A DNA stretch of 64,000 nt from Chaenocephalus aceratus (Eukaryota > Chordata > Actinopteri > Perciformes > Channichthyidae). The first letter of the stretch is position 1, and every line of letters begins with the position of its first letter. The stretch lies in contig JAMFTG010000153.1 of assembly GCA_023974075.1 (NCBI GenBank), positions 189,097 through 253,096 on the forward strand, given 5' to 3'. The notes under the pieces are model-generated. The model was not told the origin of the DNA, did no database searches, and saw only the letters and a list, made by a program, of their open reading frames with translations. The translations under genes and the position numbers were made by a program. Below, piece after piece: positions 1 through 37,073 of this stretch.

Positions 1-23
1 TTCGGGACAGTGTGACAGGGCCT

Positions 24-1700
24 TTAAAGGCTGCTGACAGTTTTTCTGGATGTATGTAGTGGTACAAACTCATATCAAAACTCCCCTCTGTAAAAACCTT
101 TGACTCTAATAAGTCGACAATAAAACAAGAATGTGATCCTGGTTTTAACCAGTGTACACATTTCTATGCTGTTTCTGTATGCGTTAGTATATTTAAAGAT
201 AACATTTCAGAAAACGTGTACTGTAATAAAAACAAAGTCATGATGTAAGTTAAACATTTTAATCGTAATATTATTCACCATCCACCTCTTTAAAAATAAT
301 GACATCGCAAATGATAAGCTCCATCTTATAAACAGGGCATTAATAAAATAGACTTTACAAGCATATTTCATGCAATTATGATATTTAAAAAACCTTTTAT
401 TTATCTCCCAGTCTGACGGGACGTTTGCAGTCAGTTAGTCTCACCTGTTCAGGCAGTGCTGGAGTGTGTTCAAGGTGAAGAATGAGATAATAATCATTAG
501 AAGCAGTCCAACCAGTCAGACCGCTCACACTGACACAGGCTGCAGCCATCAGACACTTAGATTAGCATGTATACTAGGAAGGAATAGGGGGAAAATAGTG
601 AGTGACAAAATACACATTTAAGTGTACCTAATATATCTCTGTACGAAAACTGAAATATAAAAACAATTTGGCAACTTGTTTTGGTCCCAGCCAAGAAATA
701 GCCCAACCCATAATCCCCTGTTAAACGTCTTATTGATTTTTTTCTACTCCTCTGATTCGGTTTGATTTTGTTACCTTTGGACAGGCTGGCTTTGTCTTCC
801 CCTGTTTCCAGTCTTTATGCTAAGCTAAGCTAACCAGTTGATGGCCTTATTTCTAACAAACATATACAGCAATCTTAATATCTAGGATCAGCTGATCCAA
901 GAGGGTTTTAAATAGTTTATAAAGCTTCAGAAGAACCAAATCTATCAGACAAATGTAGTTCAGTAGAAATGGAAATAGTTAAGTACATTTTTTAAAGCTA
1001 CTTTCCCTAAGTTGAGAACTAGTGAAAACTGTACTTCAGTTAGTACATTAAAGAAAACACAAAAAATAACATTCTTTGTTCCTTTTTTTTAATCCATCGA
1101 GGCTTTGTTCAAACTTTACAAGCAGTGTGCAGAGAGGTGGACGAAATACAATCAACACAACAGACAGCTGAGATGTGACATTTTAATTTCCCTCGTTTGT
1201 TAAACCACGGCAGCCTAATGTTTAATGATCAGATATTGTTGATTTTCCAATTAACTGTCAATATATTTTGCACCAACATACTGTAATTTAATAATCAATC
1301 CTGAACTTACCCTTTAAAACACACCAGAGAGACCCATACATTTTCCCTACATTTCAATTATAACAAAATATATATGTGTATATACAGTATTTTACTAATA
1401 AAAAGGAGTGCATTACTTCCACTAGTAATGTCTGCAAGTATGAATCACTTTTGAACACACAATTCTGAGACAATAAATACGTTTCCTGTCCCCCTGACAT
1501 ATAAAGAAGTGGCAAAAGTTTATTTCTGAGTAAATAGTTTTCTGATCACTTCAAGTCATGACGGCAGGGAGTGCAATCCGTAGAATAAACTAGAGTACAT
1601 TAGAACATACTCATCAGTAAAATTAACAATGTGCACAATGCACTTCCCCAGTTGAATACATGTATTACATTTAGTGAGTGAAGAAAATCAAATGGTTGTT
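24..1700. other. Downstream flank of TRIM-A, no gene seen
   Basis: AT-rich sequence shared with 40895-42372. I see no convincing coding region. It includes a stretch near 770-850 (TATGCTAAGCTAAGCTAACC) that resembles a common dispersed teleost repeat. On the minus strand AATAAA-type signals (read as TTTATT on plus) occur at about 1520, some 180 bp beyond the TRIM-A stop position. This could be its polyadenylation signal, which is an inference only. Confidence 0.5.
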
Positions 1701-3349
1701 CTACTCGGTGAGATTGACAGGAGAGATGATCAGAGGGGCAGAGTTTTTACCACCATAATTAAGACTGGGACCAAAGTATGGGTAGAGTTTTCTCTTTGAA
1801 GCAGCAGCCAGTGAAGGAGTAGATCAGAGCTGCAGCATCAACATCATAAAAGGAGACCAGACCCTCCTCATAATCCACAAACACCCCCACCTTCTGAGGC
1901 TGAGACTTCGGAGAGAGACTGACTGGAGGACCAGCAAGAGCTTTGTACTCATTTTCATTCCTCAACCATATCGTCCAGTAACCTTCCTGAGGAGACAGTG
2001 TGATCTGTCCCTTCCTGTTGATCGACTCTCTGGCCACTCCTAACTCCCACTGAGTCTTCCCTTTAACCTGAACATCGTAATAAAATCTTCCTGAAGAGAA
2101 ACTCCTGCTTTGCTAAGACACTGACACAAGAATCAAATCTCTTTGGATTGTCTGGAAGATTCTTCCTCACATCAACATGTTTAACTTGTTTTCCATCATC
2201 AGACAGGATGAGTTTGGGATGTGCTGTATCAGGATCAAGAGTCACCTCCACCTCATCCTGCTGGACCCTCTTCAGCTCCACCTCAAGCAGCTTCTTCATC
2301 TGTTTCCTGAGCGTCTCCTCCAGCTGAGTCACAGCTCTTCCTCACAGTCCCCTCATATGAAGGTGGACGGACCCTGACTTCTGTCCAGTTCTTGGTGGGT
2401 GGAGCAGCGTTCAGGGACGTGAAGCTTTGGAGGAGGTGGAGCTGGTCTTCAGAGCGTGAGAGCTGCTCCACCTCAGAGCTTTCTCTTCTTCAGCTCAGAG
2501 ATTTCCTGTTCCAGCTCTTTGATGAAGCCTTCAGCCTGTTCCTCTGTCTCTCTCTGCTTCTCTTTGATGGTGTCCATGAGCTCGGCCTGGCTTCTCTCAA
2601 CAGACTCCTTCAGAGCGGTGAAGACCTGAACACCATCTGCTATCTCTCTGTCTGCTCCTTCCTTACTGAGCTCCACTGAGCGATTCATCTCCTGAATCTT
2701 CAGTCGTCTCTTCTGGATCATCTGCTGAATTTTCACTCTCTGTCTTCCCCAGCTCTGCCTTCTTTCCTTCATATTCTTCTTTCAGAGGAACAACATCATG
2801 TGTCTTGTGCTCTAAAACAGTGCAGAGCATGCAGACACACACCTGGTCGGTCTTACAGAACAGCTCCAGCAGTTTATCATGCTTCACACACATCCTGCTT
2901 TCCAGGCTCTCCACAGGGTCGATCAGCTGATGTTTCTTCAGGCCTGCTCTTGTCAGGTGAGGCTCCAGGTGAGTCTCACAGTAGGACTCCAGACACACCA
3001 GGCAGGACTTCAGGGCCTTCAGTCTGGTTCCAGTGCAGACGTCACAGGGAACTTCTCCTGGTTTGAAAACGTGTTGCTCTGAGCTGCTGCTGCTGGCTTT
3101 CTGTTGAGCTGACTGTCTGAACTGAGCAGCCATCTCAGAGATGAAAGTGTTGACCAGCAGCTCAGGTCTTTTGTAGAAGAGCTTATTACAGTTGGGACAC
3201 TTTAATGGGATATTTCTGTCCCAGTGTTCAGAGATGCAGGCTTTGCAGAAGTTGTGTCCACATGGTATGGCGACTGGATCAGTGAACACATCCAGACAGA
3301 TGGAGCACAGAAACTGATCTTCAGTCAGCAGGCAGCTGGCAGCAGACAT
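1701..3349 (-). pseudogene. TRIM25-like/bloodthirsty-type TRIM, copy A, frameshifted
   Basis: This is the unit 1 counterpart of the intact TRIM at 42373-44016. The start (3349, MSAASCLLTEDQF) and the RING Cys/His set (CSIC, CGHNFCKAC, CPNC) are intact, as are both B-box regions. The frame then breaks about two-fifths of the way through the coding region. Compared with copy B there are five net +1 changes, near 2730-2740, 2481, 2338, 2105 and 1790. The coiled coil, PRY and SPRY are therefore scattered over three frames: KIQQMIQKRRLK, then MEQLSRSEDQ, then MTQLEETLRKQ, then VGVFVDYEEGLVSFYD. Amino-acid substitutions also cluster after the RING (LKCPNCNKLFYKRPELL versus SQCPNCKEVFNIKPELR). If read as is, the product would be a truncated RING/B-box protein of about 210 family residues plus a short frameshifted tail. 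An hAT element sits only 78 bp upstream of its start. Some +1 changes lie in short T or C runs, so consensus error is possible. Confidence 0.85.
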
Positions 3350-3427
3350 GTCTCTCTGGGGATAAAAGTTTGAAAAAAACACAACTGTTTTACATATTCT
3401 CTTTTTGCCAGTTCATAGAGTCCTACT

Positions 3428-4948
3428 CAGTGGCGGTTCTACGGGGTGGTACGGGGTGGCAGCTGCCGCCTCAGAAAAAGGCCCTGCCACCCCAGCTGCC
3501 ACCCCATTTGGCAGCTTTGTTTTGAAAGAAAAGTTGTGGCTCATCGGACATTTATGAGAGAAAATCTCTAATGTCCGAGTGCAAGTGAATGCAGCACAAG
3601 ACGCGAGCCTTGTAACCCCTCCCCCCCTGGCGCGAGCGTGGAAATATGATTGGCGGCGATTTCATTTGAACGGGGGACAGCTCAAAACGAGAAGCATTTC
3701 GGATCCAAGTAGACGGAAGGAATTAGGTATTTGCGGCCAGGGTATGGCTGGGGTAGGCTACAGCCATACCAAGAAATGTCTTAGCCCCACCATGAAAATG
3801 ATCTTAAAGTAAGCAAAATAAAGTCAGCCAACTCACGCGGAGTAAATTGCACAGACAGCAGTTAGTAAGATTGGTTTCAGTAGCCACTTGTCTGGAAATA
3901 CCGAAGACTAGAAACGGTTTTGAAAACTTTTGTCACGTAGTGATCGTCTTCTTAATAGAACATCTTTGATAATGTCTTCTGGCCAATCAGAATCACGATA
4001 ACGGCGTGGTGTTGTTGCAGGAAGTCCCGACGGAGAATACTTTTGCTGTAGTACATCTCTATATACATCGATACAATATTACGTGTTGATAGAAATCAAC
4101 ACGTAATGAAATAAGACCCCACCGTTTGATGATTGATAGGTGTGTGGGCTGTCTTTCATTTTGACACACAGAACAATGGGGGCTAATATCCACCCTTATG
4201 CACAATGTAAAGTAATTCACACAGCCTCTTCCCTCTTCTCTCTGTGAGGAGCAGCAGGTTCAGCTTTCAGAACAAAGTCACAAAAAACTAAAATGGCATT
4301 CATTTTTTTAAATATGTAGTAATAGATTTATTTATTTTTCTTCTCAAGAGAGTACCAGAATGTGCATTTTATGTTAGTATTTCAAAAAATCTCCTGGGGG
4401 AGAATCCCCTCAGTCCCCCGCAGGTTGGGTTTTCAGCATGTCAACTCTTTCACTTGGGTGAGCAAGCATCTTGAGGAACATTCATCATTAACTCCTCCAA
4501 AAAATATAGTTTATTTAATAATAACACTGAATATGTGAATCATAACAGTGATTGACAGCTAATAGGAATAATATGATTGTTAATAGTAATCATATTCATA
4601 CAGACAACATCGATGAGACAGTTCATTAATGTACTTATTGCAGCAGTCTGCATATATTGTTACCCCTGCTGGTCTAAGAGTGAAACCAACTCATTCAGTT
4701 ATTATTCAGTTAAAATTCATTACATTATGTCTGCCACCTTATATATGTATATGTAAGGCTTTACTGATGTGCCACAATAATGTCATCTAATGTTATTGAG
4801 TTAAAATATCAATATTGTGGCTTTCCAAGTTAACATTGTTGATATGACTGCGATTAAATCAGCATATACTTCTGCCAGGGGATGCCACCCCTGAAATTCT
4901 CCTGCCACCCTCTTGCCACCCCATGAATATTTGTCTAGATCCGCCCTG
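3428..4948. mobile_element. Non-autonomous hAT-type DNA transposon
   Basis: The ends are imperfect inverted repeats (CAGTGGCGGTTCTAC on the left; the right end read in reverse is CAGGGCGGATCTAGAC). The element is flanked by a perfect 8-bp duplication GTCCTACT at 3420-3427 and 4949-4956. Unit 2 has the empty site (GTCTACT, 44089-44095), which shows directly that this 1521-bp block is an insertion. An 8-bp target duplication and CAG-type ends are typical of the hAT superfamily. No transposase is recognisable; a 77-codon ORF at 3579-3812 resembles nothing I know. It lies just upstream of TRIM-A, probably in its 5' UTR intron or promoter. Confidence 0.9.
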
Positions 4949-5577
4949 GTCCTACTATGAACCCACAAATGTAAACTACCCCAACATTTTATGTTAGAAA
5001 CTGCATACGTAGACCAATGACAACCAAACACATTTAGGTTTCTTGTCGGTACGAATTACAATTCAAGTTCAAATGAAATCTGGAAAGTCATAGCAACATT
5101 CGGTTTAAACTCTAAGAAACACAATGTGTAAGCTCTAATGCTGTTGGGGGATGTTGCTATTGTTGACAGAGGAGTGAAACCTCCCGCTGAGCATCACTGA
5201 AGTTAATACTAGTTGTTAAAAAACAGTAAACGTTATCAGCTTCAAAAGGCAGACAGCAGTTACTACAGAAACAGGTTCAAAGCTCAAGGCTACTTACTTC
5301 AGTGTGTACAAATGATATAAGATGAAATATGTAATTGTCATGCCTTTTTATAAGCAACACTTGTAACATAACACCAGATCCCTTGCTTTGGACGGTCCAG
5401 AACAAATCTACTATTTAGATTCTACTTTGTTTAATAGAGTCAATTATAAAGATGTTTTCAAATACAGGAAATATGAAAATAAGTATAAGCTAATGCTAGC
5501 TTTGGCTATGTGACTACCTGATTTGCATTGCGCATGCTCGAGATTGTCCGCCATATTGGACAGCTACACACAGCAAC

Positions 5578-8404
5578 GATAGTTACGGCTGTAACTACGG
5601 TACTATGAGTCCCGGATGACCGCCAGAGGCGGTGCTTTAAGCACTGGATATGTCCATCGCGCGCATGCGCAGCTCGAGTACCAATAACAACAAAGTCACC
5701 TGTGACCCACGTGACACCAGCTATAGCAGCCGGTGTCGTCAGAGAATCTGTTCCCAGAATCTTCTCGCGAGCACACAATAATTCTGAGTGACAGGGAACT
5801 CTGGCGGTCATCCGGGACTCATAGTACCGTAGTTACAGCCGTAACTATCGTTCTATTTCGTCCCTACTGACCGCCAGAGGCGGTGCTTTAAGCACTGGAT
5901 GACTTATACCAACAATGTCATGAAGAATCCAAGCCCTTGCTCACCACTGGAAGCAGCGGAGCTCGGCAAAAGGACCACGCCCAAAGAATGGGGAGTGGCG
6001 ACATTGACCTGATGACAACTGGAGAATATGCCAGAAGACGCCCCAGTTGGGGTAGAAAGTGCGTGAGTGCAAGCTGCACAGCCCGAAGCTCTAGCACGTT
6101 GACCTGGCGCGCACTCTCCTGGGCAGACCGCTGACCCTGAACGGTCCTGCCCTGCCACACTGCACCCCACCCTGAGAGACATGCACCTATGGTGATGGTC
6201 TCCTGGCGGGATGGGATGGCGCCCATGGGCACGCCTACCAGGAGATAGGCCCTGCCCCTCCAGCGTGACAGAGAGTGGAGGCAATGCTGCGACATCCTGA
6301 CTTCCCTGTGCCTGTGCCACTTGGCGTCCAAGTGAAGGCTGTTCAGCCACATCTGCATGGGGCGCAACGACAGCGGGCCTAAGGGCCAAGCGGCCGAGGC
6401 AGCTGCCAGTCTGCCCAAGGAAGGAAGGAACTGAATATAAGGCACCCTCTTGCCCGGCCCACGTGGAAGTAGGCATCCCTCAAGTCCACGGTTGAGAACC
6501 ACTCCACCTGTGCATATGCAGTGGTCAGCATATAGAATGGCAGCACCTTCAGGAATCTGTTGATTCCTCTGAGGTCCAAGATCGGGCGAAATCCGCCGAC
6601 TTTCTTGCTCACGAGAAAGTACGCCGAGTAGAACCCCCTGGGCTAAGCAGAGGGTCTTACTGGCTTGATTGCGTCCTTGGACAGAAGGACGGACAACTCT
6701 TGGCCCAGAGCTAGGGCTCCTGCCGGATCGCTGACGACTGTCAATTAGACCCAGCCGAAGGCTAGGGGCCGGAGCTGCGGTCTGTACCCCTTGGTTAAGG
6801 TGAAAACTACCCAAGGGACGAAAGTACAGACCGCCCAGTAACTGAGCTGCTGCTGGGAAAGCAGCCGACGACCACCCCCGGGATTTCAGGGCCCAGCCCC
6901 CCGGACCCTGGAGCCTCTTGGGGGGCTCCGGTAAGGCTCTGGGGCACGAGGCCGCCTAGAAGGCGGGCGACCTGGGGCACAAAAGTCATTGGGAGGCGGT
7001 TGAGTGGGCCGCTAAGACCTCTGCAAACCACCCCTGTAATCCGGCGGCTGAGTGCGGCTGCTAGAGCGGCCCCTGGGCCTGCTGGGAGCGGGCACAGGTC
7101 TGCGAAGACCCGAGTGCTGCTGCCTGGTCTGCCTAGGTTGGGCGGCACGCTCCAGTGTCTCCAGGGCAGCTGACCTAAACAGCTCCCCTGGCTCGACTGG
7201 TACGCTACGGAGGACTCTCCTACATGCCTCAGTTAGTGGTGACTGGGCCAGCGAAACCTGGCGACGAGTCTGTACCAGCGACAAGGCGTCCTCATACAGA
7301 GGTGCGCCAACCGAAGGAGGGGCGCCAACCGAAGGAGGGGCGCCAACCGAAGGAGGGGCGCCACCGACTTCATCATGCCACTATCGGCAGCTAGCCGATC
7401 CACTTTAGAGGACAGCCTGTTTCTAGTCCTTCTATTGGGGGGAGCACACATAGCCATCGCTCCCTCATGTCGCCGGGAACGGCCGAATTGATCTGGAGGA
7501 GGATGTGACAAGGAGAGGTGTCTGTTGGCTGCTGCCAGACGTTCCACCTCAGTAATTCTAGCCACTCTGAGCGCCCGAGGCATGCAGCTACCTGCTTAAC
7601 GGAGAAACAAGGCAGTTTGGCGTCTACCAGGAGCGGGGGCGAGAACTGCCTTCACTGGTTGAGTTAGAGACGAATGCCAGATGCAGCGTAACTGGGAGCG
7701 GGTGCGGGAACACAGCCTTCACCGGCTACCTGCTTAACGGAAAAACGAGGCCGTTTGGCGTCTACCAGGAGTGAGGGCTACCTTACTCTCTGCATCTAAA
7801 CGAAAAACGGGTTTAAAGTATGACACGCTGGGCTTTCCATAGTAAATTGAATGAGGGACACAGCCAAAGCTGGGACTCAAATGCTAATGATAGCTCGGGC
7901 ACAACGCCACAAGCAGAACTTTCAAAAGAGCATAAGGGCACCACCAGAAAGTATAAGCCAAACAAAAAATAAGACGGCAATCAGGACAACTGGGCTGGGA
8001 GAGGGTGCGGGGGACACAGCCATCACCAGCAACAAGCTGACACAAACCTGTCTGTCGAGGCTCTGCACAGCCGGCCACAGCCGGCCACAGCTCCTGGAGG
8101 ACGCGTTAACGACCCGTAGCTCCGACTGTCAGTCGCGAAGCTGCACACGGCCAGCTGCTTGCAGAGAAATCCCTCAGATCAAACGTTCAAACCTGAACGC
8201 TGTAGGCTACAAAAATGTAGCCACGGTATCCTCGCGCAGCGAGAAGATGAAAGGAACAGATCCTCTGACGACACCGGCTGATATAGCCGGTGTCACGTGG
8301 GTCACAGGTGACTTTGTTGTTATTGGTACTCGAGCTGCGCATGCGCGCGATGGACATATCCAGTGCTAAAGCACCGCCTCTGGTGGTCAGTAGGGACGAA
8401 ATAG
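5578..8404 (-). mobile_element. DIRS-type retrotransposon, internally deleted
   Basis: This is a YR-type (DIRS) retroelement on the minus strand. It shows inverted terminal repeats (about 5610-5777 against 8228-8390 in reverse), an internal complementary region at 5801-5902, and degenerate reverse transcriptase/RNase H coding sequence. The RT piece at 6379-6612 has GGFRPILDLRGINRFLKVLP and VDLRDAYFHV. The RNase H-region piece at about 5918-6400 has LSLRPMQMWLNSLHLD and INVLELRAVQLA-like sequence (VNVLELRAVQLALTHF). The sequence jumps from YFHV to the RNase H-side region, so the RT catalytic YxDD block is missing. I see no tyrosine recombinase. The gag-side sequence 6800-8200 is in pieces and includes a short triplication at about 7308-7360. 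The trinucleotide AAC stands at both junctions (5575-5577 and 8405-8407) with no longer duplication, as expected for recombinase integration. It is non-autonomous. Confidence 0.88.
5801..5902. other. DIRS internal complementary region
   Basis: The segment reads as the reverse complement of the left DIRS extremity (5578-5624, GATAGTTACGGCTGTAAC...) joined directly to the reverse complement of the right extremity (about 8380-8407, ...GACGAAATAGAAC). The join is at CTATC/GTTCTATTTCG near 5848. In known DIRS elements this region templates circular-junction formation during replication and lies inside the 3' terminal repeat. Its position here, next to the low-coordinate terminus of a minus-strand element, agrees. 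Confidence 0.85.
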
Positions 8405-8862
8405 AACCCAAATAGGACATTTGTTTCGCAAAGCATACAAAAAACCCCACAAAAAAACTCAACATTCATCTGAACGAGAGATATGAGTTAATGTTATTAC
8501 AATGTGACTTCACTATTATTTAACTACTTTTATTGGGTTAACTACAATCTCAGAATAAGTGAGGAATGGATTTAACTTCTGTTAGACAGCTATCATACTG
8601 AAGAAATATTAACTGTGAATGTATGCAAAAATGTATGGCATTAATAATTCATATCTAATTACATTAACTGTGAATGTCTTTCATTTTATTTCAAATAAAA
8701 TATTGTTGTATAGATATTTGAGACGTTTATGACTCGCGCATGCGCAATGCAAATCGGGCAGACGTCTAGACGTCTAATGTCCTATTAGGGTTGCCGTATG
8801 CAGCTGTGCAATATGGCGGACCATCTCGCGCTTGTGCAATGCCAAACGGGCAGTCACAGGCT

Positions 8863-9712
8863 GTATGCTCTCTAACCTAACTTAACCAGAGTTTACATTG
8901 CAGTTGTTTTGTGGCTGTTGCTAATGTAAATGTTGAGGTTTTTATCTTAACTGACACATTTTTATTGTGTAATATTCTTTATATGGTCAAATGGATGTAA
9001 TACAGTCAGATTCAGATTTTAATCCAACTTTGACTAAATGTTCAGTCAGTGATGTGTCTGTAGTGAACTCACCAGTGTTTGCAGAGTCCTGCTGTGTTGT
9101 TGAGAAGAAGCTGCTGGATTCAGTTGAGTGTTTTTCAGAGAAACAGAGACTTGTCTCGGCTGCTGCTCTGCTGTCGCTCAGACAAACTTCAGCTTTGATT
9201 TCAGGCAAATGGAAACTCTTCTCTTACCGTGTGGTTCCACCTCCCAGTGGTAGTTTGCCAAGAGGGAGTTGAGGAAGAACTGTTGAGGCTTGTTATTTAA
9301 CTTTGTGACGATGCATTTTACAGCTGATCCAAGAGGCTTTTCAAACAGTGAATTGAGCATAAGTAGGAGTATTTTCTCAATACATAAAGAACATCTCTTT
9401 ACACATCCGGAGATTCATAGCTGTATTTCACAACGCTGTGTTATGGTCCCTGTTTAAGAGCAGCTGGTGAAACACTTCCTCCTCCCTGAAGAGACGGCTT
9501 GAAAATGGGTCACGTGATTGTTGACTCGCATACATTTGATATGTAGTTAAATCAAATGTGTATTTATGTTGCAATATATCAAAATGTATCCTAGGAACTT
9601 AAATATAATAATAATAACACTAATAATGATGTGTTCCTGTCCTCCTTCAGTGTCTGCAGTGCTGCCGGCTGTCATGTTCAGGTAGAGAACGACCGGCTAA
9701 ACGGCGGCCACC
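8863..9712 (+). promoter_or_regulatory. gramd4 copy 1 upstream region / 5' UTR
   Basis: The sequence is shared with 44671-45445 of unit 2. A likely 5' UTR exon acceptor (CCTCCTTCAG) ends at 9650, and the start codon at 9713 has a strong Kozak context (GCGGCCACCATGC). A short ORF at 8991-9272 has a counterpart at 44753-45022 (shared VSVVNSPVFAESCC), but the two differ in frame downstream. I do not recognise a protein and do not call it a gene. Two more Tc1-family or MITE remnants are not evident here. Confidence 0.5.
9674..9685 (+). promoter_or_regulatory. Minimal upstream ORF in gramd4 5' UTR
   Basis: ATG TTC AGG TAG lies in the inferred 5' leader and ends 27 nt before the main ATG. The same three-codon uORF is present in unit 2 at 45407-45418. 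It could lower translation or permit reinitiation, which is an inference. It matters only if transcription starts upstream of 9674. Confidence 0.5.
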
Positions 9713-35857
<26,145 letters not shown>

Positions 35858-35879
35858 TAACACCTTCACCAGGCTGCCG

Positions 35880-36069
<190 letters not shown>

Positions 36070-36394
36070 GGACTGTAATACTGTTAATTAACCAGTTTTT
36101 AAATAATCCGGTGACGTTAAATCGCTGTGTTTTTGTCACCAATGACTTCTTAAACAAGTTCCCACAAAACAGGAAACAATAAGGTACATTTTTAGTGCTA
36201 ATTAATTGATAAATCCTCAATTATGTCCGGTAGTTATCTCTGGAATAATGTCCTGCATATTAGTGAATATTGTCCAGAAGGCGTAAGGATATGCGAGTTC
36301 TCCCTTGATAAATGAAATATGAATTACATTTCCTTCAAACAGTCATGTCTTAATCACCGCGTTTAATACGGCTGTACCATAGATACAGTCTGTA

Positions 36395-37073
36395 GGTGCT
36401 TTCACACCGCAGTGCTTTCCCACAAAGGTTCATCAGAACTTAGTTCATGAGAACCCTTTAGTTCTCATGAACTAAGTACAGATCGCGTTCACACCGGAAT
36501 AAGTCCCTGGGGGAGGATTAGGCAAATGAAGCCGCTGACGTCACTTCTTCTTCTTCTGCTTTGGGTTTACTGGCAGGCTGCAAACCACTTCACGGCGTAT
36601 ACTGCCGCCCGGAGTCCCCGGCCGGAAGTCCCCGGAGTTGGGGACTGGCTTCAGAAGAAGCTGCTGGGAGTCCCAGCAGCTTCTACTGAAGCCTTCCGAG
36701 TAAATCGCCAGAACGCCGACACCTCCTCATCTCCACCGCTCCCACGTTTTCTTTTATAATGCCATAAGTTAGTCTCTCTGCGTTTCTGCGCTGGGCTAAT
36801 GCTAATGCTAATAATGCTAATGCGAGGATAATAAAATGGCGGCTTCACAAAACCTTTTGGGAGTTTTACGGGGCGTGGTTTGCAATCCGCCCAGCCAATC
36901 AGGAATAGGAACCTTTTTCTCCCACGAAAGTCCCTGCTCTCTAGCACGGACTGAAAAGGGGGTAGAAAGTTTCTCATGAACTAATTTTTGTTCCGGAGTT
37001 TTTTGGTGTGAACGCAACATTTCGGAACTATATCGGAATTAAAGTGGGAAAAGTACTGCAGTGTGAACGCGCC
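36395..37073. mobile_element. TIR element in the gramd4 3' flank
   Basis: GGTGCTTTCACACCGCAGTG at the left is matched in reverse at the right (...ACTGCAGTGTGAACGCGCC), with roughly 30-bp arms. Near the left arm is a perfect 17-bp hairpin (36438-36454 and 36461-36477, arm ACTTAGTTCATGAGAAC, 6-nt loop). A further inverted copy of this stretch lies outside the element at about 37230-37270. No target duplication was recognised. No transposase is present. Confidence 0.65.

Larger units (their letters stand above)
5505..8862. mobile_element. Small TIR element (about 0.53 kb) interrupted by a DIRS
   Basis: The left arm 5505-5577 and the right arm ending near 8862 are inverted copies of each other (shared core CCGCCATATTG and ACAGCT). 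The match continues across the DIRS insertion: left arm ...CAGCAAC joins CCAAATAGGACATT at 8408, and the right arm in reverse reads ...CGGCAACCCTAATAGGACATT. Removing 5578-8407 therefore restores a roughly 90-bp TIR. The region is absent from unit 2 (about 44655-44670). A second partial copy of the TIR end sits at about 8730-8780 beside the palindrome GACGTCTAGACGTC. No transposase is seen. I could not identify the target-site duplication, so the superfamily is undetermined. Confidence 0.75.

Noticed and set aside
5904..6476. A 190-codon minus-strand ORF as an independent gene
   Set aside because: It is an out-of-frame reading of the DIRS RT/RNase H region. The recognisable motifs lie in the frames of 5918-6814 and 6379-6612.
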